Below are positions 1-7,002 of a stretch of 64,000 nucleotides of DNA, one piece after another; positions within the stretch are counted from its first letter, which is position 1; each line of letters begins with the position of its first letter. The translations under genes and the position numbers were made by a program. The DNA is from a bacterium (lineage in GTDB: Bacteria; Patescibacteriota; Saccharimonadia; Saccharimonadales; Saccharimonadaceae): assembly GCA_030429445.1 (NCBI GenBank), contig JAUIFG010000001.1, positions 62,001 to 126,000 on the forward strand, given 5' to 3'. A model generated the notes under the pieces. The model did no database searches, was not told the DNA's origin, and saw only the letters and a program-made list of their open reading frames with translations.

Positions 1-1899
1 CAATGTGTCTTGGATGTGTACACGGTCACGAATCTCACTTAGGTTAAATCCTTTTTTGGCATAGGCAATTTTATAGGGATCAATGAGTGGCTCAAAGAAC
101 GAATAACCATTCCATTTGAGCGTTCCGCTATTATACTCGTGATTACCTATAGTAGCCTCAATGAATAGATTTTCCATCTGCTCTCTACTAAGTTGATCGA
201 GTGACCCTTCTACCATTAGTCTGACGAACTCGAACTGCTGATCCATAGCACCGAGACCTGTACGTCCACTCTCACGGTTGTAGTCAGAATAATTACGCCC
301 CTCTACATGGTCACCCCCAAGGGCAATGTACAAAACACCCTCACCTAATCGTCGGTTTATTATATCCAGCTGTTTCAATTGTAAATCTGGACGAGATGCT
401 ATGTTGCCCGCCTGCCAGTCGCATTGCAACATTATGCTCACGGGCTCAGTCAAGCTCTCTGATAACTCCATGAGATGCTTGTTATAAATCTTAACGAATT
501 GCGTGCCATCATCCAGGCGCTCTATCGATGTTGCACTTGCCGGATGGAAACGTTTGCGACCCAGGACTTCACGACCAGCTTGATTGGACGGCGACGTCAA
601 TATGTAGCCCTTTGATCGAGCTGCCTTACGCGCATCCTGCAACCCACCAATGGAGTGAATCGCTTCATTGTTAACGCCAAACACTCCTGCCGCTTCACGC
701 TGTCCAGTCATGATGATGTTGTCATACGGGTCCTCGCCGTCGGCTGCCATTTGTTTGCGAATTTTAGTAGGAGCACTGAAATAATTTGCCACAGGAAGTT
801 TTGTCGTCTGAAACCTATGTCGTATGAGGTCTGTGTACTCTCGACCGCGAGTTTTAGTATTCATCTCAAAGTCTTCAACCACTTGTAGGGAGTCACTATT
901 TCTGAGCGCATCCATGTCTAGAATATTCCGATGTTTTGCGGTAAGACGCCGACCATTCGCTTGACGCTTGTACGCATCATATAAAATTTCTCGTTCCGGC
1001 ACATCATACTCACCGCTAGCAACATCAGCTTTTAGCTTTTCAACTTGATCACTCACGCGAGTAGCCTCATCAGCACTGAGTTTACCGCTAGCCAACTGAC
1101 CCTCTAAATCATGAATACGGCCCCAAACTGCACTACCTACCTGCTCGGTCGTCTTTAGCGCTCGACCACTTCGTACGCAATACGGAAACGCAACTTCTTG
1201 TGTAAACCTATAGTATTCAGGCCAGTTTGGATTTGCTTTTGCTTTTTCTAACCTGGACAATTGCCTCTTAACATCATCGCTGTCTTGATTTTCGCGAGCG
1301 TGCTTCTTTGCCAGCTGATGCATCTGATCAAATGCTTCAAATGTCATTTCTTCGACAATATCAGTATCATTGTCACTCATACTATATACAATCGGTATGC
1401 CTATTTCTGTCTTGATCTGGTCTAGCTTTTCTTTACCGTGATGGAACTGTTCATCCAAACTACGAAGTCCATTCTTGAGCATCCAGCGACTATTTTTCTT
1501 GCGTCCACCAAAATCTCCCATATAAAGACCTGCTATGACAACTTGATCGGGCTTTTCGCCCTTGGGCAAAGAACCAACTCTTTCAACAATCTCATTAAAC
1601 AGTTCATTATCACTAAACTTGCTACCTACGAGTAGATCAGCCATGAACAATGTGTGTTCTGATTTTTGGCGCCCAAGTTTACGATCTATAGACTGAATAT
1701 CGTCTAAATCCGCATCCTGCGACATTTTTTCATCGTAACTCATGCCCTCAAAATCTTCTTTGTTTGTCAAATAACCAAACGCGTTTAGAGCTTTCGGGTC
1801 AAGGACCACCTGTTCATTGGAACTATCGCTTTCATCAAAGCCCTGCGCTGATTCCCCCGACTTTGTAAATCTACCGTTGCTTCCCCTATTTCGTTCCAT
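1..1899 (-). CDS. Metallophosphoesterase-superfamily protein, C-terminus outside window
   Basis: An open frame of 633 codons runs off the left edge, so the C-terminus is missing. The start is an ATG at 1899 preceded by AGGGGG about 5 nt upstream. A calcineurin-like phosphoesterase signature lies near the visible end: CDWQAGN (D494), GGDHVEGR (D530, H531) and GNHEYNSG (N586, H587), which correspond to metal-binding blocks I-III. An earlier region has AGLYMGDFGG near residue 127 and YSMSDNDTD near residue 172; these resemble degenerate GD and GNHD-like blocks, so the protein may hold two phosphoesterase folds. The first 60 residues are polar and low complexity. Fold assignment is fairly sure. 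The substrate (DNA, nucleotide or protein) is unknown. Confidence 0.7.
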   Translation of the reverse strand, partial: MERNRGSNGRFTKSGESAQGFDESDSSNEQVVLDPKALNAFGYLTNKEDFEGMSYDEKMSQDADLDDIQSIDRKLGRQKSEHTLFMADLLVGSKFSDNELFNEIVERVGSLPKGEKPDQVVIAGLYMGDFGGRKKNSRWMLKNGLRSLDEQFHHGKEKLDQIKTEIGIPIVYSMSDNDTDIVEEMTFEAFDQMHQLAKKHARENQDSDDVKRQLSRLEKAKANPNWPEYYRFTQEVAFPYCVRSGRALKTTEQVGSAVWGRIHDLEGQLASGKLSADEATRVSDQVEKLKADVASGEYDVPEREILYDAYKRQANGRRLTAKHRNILDMDALRNSDSLQVVEDFEMNTKTRGREYTDLIRHRFQTTKLPVANYFSAPTKIRKQMAADGEDPYDNIIMTGQREAAGVFGVNNEAIHSIGGLQDARKAARSKGYILTSPSNQAGREVLGRKRFHPASATSIERLDDGTQFVKIYNKHLMELSESLTEPVSIMLQCDWQAGNIASRPDLQLKQLDIINRRLGEGVLYIALGGDHVEGRNYSDYNRESGRTGLGAMDQQFEFVRLMVEGSLDQLSREQMENLFIEATIGNHEYNSGTLKWNGYSFFEPLIDPYKIAYAKKGFNLSEIRDRVHIQDTL

Positions 1900-2072
1900 G
1901 TTACCCCCTCTATTGTTTGTCAGCCTATTTTTTTATCCTTAATATTTATGTTGCTAAAAAATAAAACAGCCTCTCGCAGTCCCTGCGATGGCCACCCTAT
2001 TTTTATTCCACTCATATACGCTCCCTTTTCTATAATTATATGCACTTGCATTATATAGTTCAGCCACCTGCT

Positions 2073-2147
2073 GTTGACTCAACTTTAGTTGAGTCGCTTA
2101 TGTCTGACTCAAATTATATTGACTGCGGTTGAATCGAATCGTATACT
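2073..2147 (+). promoter_or_regulatory. Sigma70 promoter with dyad operators upstream of the Nudix regulator
   Basis: TTGACT (2119-2124), a 17-nt spacer and TATACT (2142-2147) form a near-consensus promoter. Upstream is a perfect dyad GACTCAAC-TTTA-GTTGAGTC (2076-2095). A second half-site GACTCAAA (2105-2112) and a GGTTGAATC between the promoter hexamers look like further copies. The arrangement suggests repression by a winged-helix protein, plausibly the gene product immediately downstream. Autoregulation is inferred. Confidence 0.7.
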
Positions 2148-2187
2148 TCTAATAACGACAGTTTAATGAGGGGAATCCGCCAAGGCG

Positions 2188-2868
2188 ATGCATTATATCC
2201 AAAAAGAAATCATTTCCAGCCTCGCGCGACGCGCTCCTCAACGTTTTTCTGACTTGCAGCCTGACGATGTTCCAAATAACACTTTTTCATATCACTTGAA
2301 AAAACTTTCACTAGCGGGTTATGTACAGTTGATTGATGGCGGGTACGTTGCCACCCGAAAGGCAATGAAAACAATTCAATACGTTACTGATACTGATAAA
2401 CGAACGGGCGCTCCAGTATTTATCACTGCTGTCTTGGTTGCAAACAAAAAAAATGAGGTACTGCTACTAGAACGCAACAAACAACCGTTTGTAGGATGGT
2501 ACGGTCTGCCTGCCGGCTTGATTCATCAGGGAGAACAATTACACGATGCGGCAAAGCGTGAACTTTTTGAAAAAACTTCAATCAAGGCACCTCGCTTGAA
2601 CTTTGCTGGCGTACTAGACTTTCAATACCTGGAACAAATCACTGGTGACCTGTTTGTTCACACGATTGCATTCGTGTACACATACCAGCTACCCGGCAAT
2701 GGCACTCAATTGGCAGGATATGTCTCGCAGTATGGCACGTTATCGTGGTCAGACCTTGATGACGAAAGAATACTGCCAGAGGTTAAAACAATCGTTCAAC
2801 TAGCAAAACAAGCTTCACCAACCATCGAATCTATCAGCTATGATGAACCAACTATTGCAAACTCGTAA
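2188..2868 (+). CDS. Winged-helix / Nudix-domain protein (226 aa)
   Basis: Residues 1-60 read as a winged helix (SYHLKKLSLAGYV recognition region). Residues 75-210 form a Nudix fold. The Nudix box starts at G110 and contains E116, R124, E125 and E128, but the second Glu of the EE pair is K129 and the usual Gly is S131, so hydrolase activity may be reduced or altered. Known Nudix regulators such as NrtR carry a C-terminal HTH; here the HTH is N-terminal. Dyad operators at its own promoter support a transcription-factor role sensing a nucleotide-like ligand. AAGG sits only 2 nt before the ATG and GAGGGG lies 14 nt upstream, so the ribosome site is poor. The gene abuts the convergent corA-like gene. 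Confidence 0.75.
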   Translation: MHYIQKEIISSLARRAPQRFSDLQPDDVPNNTFSYHLKKLSLAGYVQLIDGGYVATRKAMKTIQYVTDTDKRTGAPVFITAVLVANKKNEVLLLERNKQPFVGWYGLPAGLIHQGEQLHDAAKRELFEKTSIKAPRLNFAGVLDFQYLEQITGDLFVHTIAFVYTYQLPGNGTQLAGYVSQYGTLSWSDLDDERILPEVKTIVQLAKQASPTIESISYDEPTIANS

Positions 2869-2874
2869 AAGAGA

Positions 2875-3789
2875 TTACCGTTTACGCAAGAAATAAAATC
2901 CAAGCAACCCAGCCAGACCTGCGCTGAGTATTACAATCACCCAAAACGTCAATGGCCAATGTTCTCCCGGTAAATCGACATTCATACCATATAGCCCCGC
3001 TAGCATTGTCGGGATAGCTAACGCCAAGGTAATAACTGTCAATAAACGAATCGTCTCGTTTAATCGTGTATCCATAACGGCACGATACGAATCACGAACG
3101 TTTGTGATTGTTCGCAGTAGTGACTTACACCTTGCGATTACCTGCTCGAACTCAATCGACACGTCCTCGACAAAATCCCTGTCGTCCTCGTACAGCGCCA
3201 ACAGACGACCACTCAATATCTTTTCTAGAGCCGTATTAGTTGACAATAATGCATCCAGATAATCATTCAGCTTGCGCTCGTACTCGGAAAGGGTCCGAAT
3301 ATCGCGACTTGTTAGCCTATGAACATCGCTAGTTGTTGCGCGCATTTGACGATTGATCGACGATACCCGAGTTTGATATTGATTCGAGATTGCTTCGAGC
3401 ATCAACATAAAAAACTTCGTCTTTTGCATTGTTGGCACTCGAGCGGTATCAATAAACGGGGTCCACATCCGATCCAGGTTGTCACGACTAATCGTATACA
3501 TATGTTTTTTACCCAAGGCAAATAAAATTGGTGTTGTAAAATCGTTGAATTGATCATCTGTGTCGGGAAGACGCGTGATAAAGTATGTCCAGCCACCCTC
3601 TAACTCCACACGAGGAACCTCGTGAGGGTCTAATGCATCAGATAGTAAATCCTGATCCATTCCCAAATCAACCAGCAATGCTTTTTCTTCCTCGCTTGGA
3701 CGCTCAACGCGCACCCAAGTACCGGGTTGCAGTTGCTCCCGTTTTTTGATCTTTGTTCGGTATTGTGTGGATCGTAAATAGGTTATCAT
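2875..3789 (-). CDS. corA: CorA-family Mg2+/metal ion channel
   Basis: This 304-residue protein has the CorA plan: a soluble alpha/beta plus long-helix N-terminal domain and two C-terminal membrane helices. The diagnostic YGMNV (GMN) motif sits at the end of TM1, followed by a short acidic loop (DLPGEHWP) and TM2 ending in FLRKR. CorA proteins form pentameric channels that import Mg2+ or, in some members, export other divalent ions. Length is typical. A TACAAT -10-like box lies 14 nt before the ATG on the minus strand. Confidence 0.92.
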   Translation of the reverse strand: MITYLRSTQYRTKIKKREQLQPGTWVRVERPSEEEKALLVDLGMDQDLLSDALDPHEVPRVELEGGWTYFITRLPDTDDQFNDFTTPILFALGKKHMYTISRDNLDRMWTPFIDTARVPTMQKTKFFMLMLEAISNQYQTRVSSINRQMRATTSDVHRLTSRDIRTLSEYERKLNDYLDALLSTNTALEKILSGRLLALYEDDRDFVEDVSIEFEQVIARCKSLLRTITNVRDSYRAVMDTRLNETIRLLTVITLALAIPTMLAGLYGMNVDLPGEHWPLTFWVIVILSAGLAGLLGFYFLRKR

Positions 3790-3865
3790 AAGACTTCTCT
3801 ATTTATTGTAACAGATTGACCCCTATAATTTGCCTCCCTATAGCTGTTCTTCTATACTCATGTTT

Positions 3866-3940
3866 ATGAGTCGACAGTCATCTTTTGTTCTAAAGCTCGA
3901 CAATCACGGCAAAACCCCAAGAAGCCTCACAATGCTATGA
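3866..3940 (+). CDS. Possible leaderless 24-codon micro-ORF upstream of the 3951 gene
   Basis: TATACT (3853-3858) lies 7 nt before an ATG and a TTGCCT -35-like box lies 17 nt upstream of it. This matches the leaderless spacing seen at many genes in this window. The ORF encodes 24 residues starting MSRQSSFVLK and ends in a TGA that lies inside the -10 box of the next gene. It has no recognisable domain. It may be a leader peptide or chance. Only the promoter-to-ATG geometry supports it. Confidence 0.28.
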   Translation: MSRQSSFVLKLDNHGKTPRSLTML

Positions 3941-3950
3941 TGGTGACATA

Positions 3951-4535
3951 ATGAAAAGAATCTTAGGTATCCCTGCGGACGAATTATGGAAATGTGAAAA
4001 TGGTGAACCGCTCGATCCGGATGCACTCTATCCTGTTGTTGATGTCGTCAATCGACGCCTATTTGGCATCAGAAAGGACAACAAAGAGGATGCTGTGGTT
4101 ATTCAATCCTATCACCCAACTGCACAAAAAAATGGTGCTTTTGATTTTGCTCGATTTATCTGGGGTCCGCCAGATAAATGGGAAAGGCCGGATATTTCCA
4201 ACAGGATCGTATCATGTCTAGGTGCACCTGCCTGCACTGAATGCATCGCATACCAGCTGCCAATGACTACCGATCTAGCACAAAACTGGCGGATTCAATC
4301 ACTCGACAACAATCAATTGATGGCCGGTCGATTAGTCGATCCGAGTGATCCAAATTTTGATGTCATAACAAATGAACATGTCCTTGCAAATGTCGACAAC
4401 CAGGTTGAACCAGAAAAAATCCAAAAAGAACTCATGCGTCGATGTATCGGATTATTTGGTGAACCTTGCGATATGGCGGACGGCATCATCGCACCCAGCT
4501 ACATGCACATGTACCGAATAGACCGTTTAGCTTAA
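3951..4535 (+). CDS. Hypothetical protein (194 aa)
   Basis: I do not recognise the family. The protein is soluble, with no signal peptide or membrane helix. It has a cysteine cluster CLGAPACTEC near residues 89-98 and two further cysteines near the C-terminus (RRCIGLFGEPCDM), so metal binding or disulfides are possible. An extended -10 (TGCTATGAT, hexamer 3936-3941) ends 9 nt before the ATG, and no Shine-Dalgarno is visible. The last 4 bp overlap the convergent HAD gene. Confidence 0.7.
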   Translation: MKRILGIPADELWKCENGEPLDPDALYPVVDVVNRRLFGIRKDNKEDAVVIQSYHPTAQKNGAFDFARFIWGPPDKWERPDISNRIVSCLGAPACTECIAYQLPMTTDLAQNWRIQSLDNNQLMAGRLVDPSDPNFDVITNEHVLANVDNQVEPEKIQKELMRRCIGLFGEPCDMADGIIAPSYMHMYRIDRLA

Positions 4536-5170
4536 ACAGTGTCGAGTATCTTGCGAAAATCATCAACAATGTGTGTTGGCCTGTGTTTTTTTAGTTCATC
4601 CAAGTCATAGAATTTTTTGTGCTCTGAAGGATAAAATAATATAGAATCAATCTTGTAGTTTTGTGCCGCGCCCAAGTCTTTGTCGGAATCACCAATCATA
4701 ACGGCACGGTCTTTTGTTCCGCCTAGCAACCGCAACGCATGATCGAGGGGTTCGATATGAGGCTTATGGTTCTCTGTATCGTGATGCGTAACAACAGCAT
4801 CAAATAGTTCATCCAGACCATACCTATCAAAAACAGATTTAACCGTATCATGAAATGACGTTGTCACAAGTGCTAATTTCTTACCCCGCTTGTATAATTC
4901 TTCGAGAACTTCCAACGCATCAGGATACAGCTCGGCACTGGGCATCATTGCAATCGACGCCCTATCCATCTCGTCAATAAACTCATCGACATCATAAATA
5001 CCCCACTGCTCCAAGTGCGTCTTTAACCCACCAAAGCTGGCGCCAATCTGACGATCGGTTAATTTTAATCCTCTTTTTTCAAAAGGTTGCCGGCAAGATT
5101 CCAGCCAAATATCAAGTGTTTTTGCTAAATTCCCATCCCAGTCCAGCAGTATATAGTCGTATGTACTCAT
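4532..5170 (-). CDS. HAD-superfamily phosphatase (phosphoglycolate phosphatase-like)
   Basis: The 212-residue protein shows all HAD motifs: motif I LLDWDGN (D10 nucleophile, D12 acid/base), motif II LVTTS near 101-105, motif III K136 in NHKPH, and motif IV IGDSDKD (D161, D165). The alpha-helical cap between residues 15 and 85 fits the beta-phosphoglucomutase/Gph-like subgroup. Motif I has Asn after DWDG where most members have Thr or Val. The substrate is unknown. TATACT lies 5 nt before the ATG, so the mRNA is probably leaderless. Confidence 0.85.
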   Translation of the reverse strand: MSTYDYILLDWDGNLAKTLDIWLESCRQPFEKRGLKLTDRQIGASFGGLKTHLEQWGIYDVDEFIDEMDRASIAMMPSAELYPDALEVLEELYKRGKKLALVTTSFHDTVKSVFDRYGLDELFDAVVTHHDTENHKPHIEPLDHALRLLGGTKDRAVMIGDSDKDLGAAQNYKIDSILFYPSEHKKFYDLDELKKHRPTHIVDDFRKILDTV

Positions 5171-5205
5171 ATCTCAGTATAACAAATCGGTGCTATGCTG
5201 GATAC

Positions 5206-6051
5206 ATGAGCAAGCATAAGCAATACGGTTTTTCATTGATGTTGACCACCTTGGTAGTTGCATCAATCGCAATCATAGGTGCTGTCGGATACCTATACGT
5301 AGCAAACTTTGCACAAAATGATTCCAGCAAGAATACCCCAAAGACACAATCCGTTCCAGCTCCTGAATCCTCACAACCAAAGACGGAAACAACAAAAGTC
5401 CTATGGTCATTTAACGGTAAAGAGTGGCTATCTAGCGGGACAATACCTACATGTACCAATCCTTTAGATTTCAAACTACCAAGCGACATAAATATGGCAA
5501 CATCGACCATATGGCCAGGTCAGATGAGAGGCAATGATTTCAAACCACATGGAGGTGTTCGTCACGACAATTCTTCTGGCAAAACAAACGTACACGCACC
5601 AATGGATGGCGTGCTATATCGTGCGGCAAACTACATTCAAGACAACGAAGTTCAATATATGATAGATATCATTAACAACTGTGGAATTGCTTATCGCTTG
5701 GATCATTTGCGAACACTATCTCCGAGATTAGCCGATGAATTGTCAAGTTTGCAGAAACCAACACGCAGCTCTGCAACCAACCCGATAAGCCCTGTTATTT
5801 TCAAACAAGATGAGTTAATTGCAACCGAGATTGGATTTAAAAATACACAAAATTATTTCTATGATCTAGGCGTATACGATCTGCGACAAAAAAATAAATC
5901 TGCGCAAAATAAAACATGGGCCTCCAATCACAATGCTGAACTAGGTCACTATGCTATCTGTTGGTTTGATTTGCTTCCCAATGAACAAAACCAAAGTCTA
6001 AGGAATTTACCGACTGGCAATGAGGGTAAAGTCAGTGATTATTGTAGTTAA
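5206..6051 (+). CDS. Membrane-anchored M23/LytM-like protein, active site degenerate
   Basis: I take the ATG at 5206 because an extended -10 (TGCTATGCT) ends 6 nt upstream; an upstream in-frame ATG at 5116 lies before this promoter. The 281-residue protein has a short basic N-terminus, one TM helix (about residues 12-35), a Pro/Ser/Thr-rich linker and an extracellular domain. HGGVRHD, followed by VHAPMDGVLYRA and later RLDHL, resembles the LytM order HxxxD, A-x-dG-V, HxH. The metal ligands are not all present, so it may be a non-catalytic peptidoglycan binder or regulator. Fold assignment is tentative. Confidence 0.6.
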   Translation: MSKHKQYGFSLMLTTLVVASIAIIGAVGYLYVANFAQNDSSKNTPKTQSVPAPESSQPKTETTKVLWSFNGKEWLSSGTIPTCTNPLDFKLPSDINMATSTIWPGQMRGNDFKPHGGVRHDNSSGKTNVHAPMDGVLYRAANYIQDNEVQYMIDIINNCGIAYRLDHLRTLSPRLADELSSLQKPTRSSATNPISPVIFKQDELIATEIGFKNTQNYFYDLGVYDLRQKNKSAQNKTWASNHNAELGHYAICWFDLLPNEQNQSLRNLPTGNEGKVSDYCS

Positions 6052-6413
6052 TTATTAGGTGGCAGTTCAACATCTGCTCTATTTAATACGTCGGACCCTA
6101 GAGCCCGACGTTTATTTTCTTTATGTTGTGTAATAATTTCTCGTCTAATATTTGTTATCATTCTCAGGGCATCCTTGAACTTCGCACACGCTTCAATTGC
6201 TTCTTGACCCAAGATCTCTGCTTTGTTATATGCATCAATCAACTCTACATTTGAATAGAATAGATCATCGTCTATTTTATCACTACAGGCACCTTGCACG
6301 CCTTCTCTAAAACGAAAAATACGACGCTCGAATGCATCGTATCCAATATCTCTAGCAATTACACGTTGATTTTTCTCCCTGTGCGTAGATTCGCACGGCG
6401 GATCCTCTTCCAT
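6048..6413 (-). CDS. Hypothetical protein (121 aa)
   Basis: This is a small, charged, mostly helical soluble protein with no recognised domain. It has three cysteines (CES, GACS, EACA). A TATATA-rich stretch lies directly before the ATG, consistent with a leaderless transcript. Its stop overlaps the 3' end of the convergent M23-like gene by 4 bp. It could be a lineage-specific protein. Confidence 0.55.
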   Translation of the reverse strand: MEEDPPCESTHREKNQRVIARDIGYDAFERRIFRFREGVQGACSDKIDDDLFYSNVELIDAYNKAEILGQEAIEACAKFKDALRMITNIRREIITQHKENKRRALGSDVLNRADVELPPNN

Positions 6414-6518
6414 AGACTATATATACCACACAGCTAATGCTTAGTCAATTTTCCAACTCTCTAGCACTTCATGGTATAGTTATACCTATCAAGCATAAGA
6501 AAAATTACAGGAGAACAC

Positions 6519-6950
6519 ATGGAATTTCTATTCAACACAGTCGATCAACTAAATTGGTGGGCAGTGCTAATTGCAGCTTTTGTACCGTTTCCTATCGGAT
6601 TTTTGTGGTACAGCTTTGATTATGGTTATGGTAAAAGATGGGCAAAGATGGTTGGTCTAAAAAAATCAGACATCGAAAAATCTGATGGCATGGCAATGAC
6701 ATTCACAGTACTGGCAATTATTGCCGTTGCAACAGCCGTTGTGTTGGCTAGTCTCATGCAAGCAACTGGAACCATGGGGCTCGTAGACAGCGCTTTCTTT
6801 GGCATTATTATCGGAGTCGTTCTACGCGGTGGCGCGCACTTCATTCACAATGGATTCGCACGTCGTCCAGCGGAACTCACAATGTTAGATGTCAGTCATG
6901 ATGTCGTCTCGATAACAGCCATGACTGTTATCCTCGGCGTTTTGGTCTAG
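6519..6950 (+). CDS. DUF1761-family membrane protein (143 aa)
   Basis: Four hydrophobic helices and the pattern NWWAVLIAAFVPFPIGFLWYSFDYGYGKRW near the N-terminus (shown here only as NWWAVLIAA then GFLWYS) match the DUF1761 family, whose members are small integral membrane proteins of unknown function. AGGAGA lies 8 nt before the ATG. A strong bidirectional terminator follows. Family assignment is fairly sure. No biochemical role can be inferred. Confidence 0.7.
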   Translation: MEFLFNTVDQLNWWAVLIAAFVPFPIGFLWYSFDYGYGKRWAKMVGLKKSDIEKSDGMAMTFTVLAIIAVATAVVLASLMQATGTMGLVDSAFFGIIIGVVLRGGAHFIHNGFARRPAELTMLDVSHDVVSITAMTVILGVLV

Positions 6951-6972
6951 GATAAAATACGAACATCTTTAT

Positions 6973-7002
6973 GAAAAAGCGCGCTATTTGGTGCGCTTTT
7001 TC
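6973..7002. terminator. Bidirectional intrinsic terminator
   Basis: The arms AAAAAGCGC (6974-6982) and GCGCTTTTT (6993-7001) form a 9-bp stem with a 10-nt loop. Each strand ends in five T, so it can serve both the DUF1761 gene and the convergent MMPL gene. The MMPL stop codon lies inside the structure. Confidence 0.85.
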
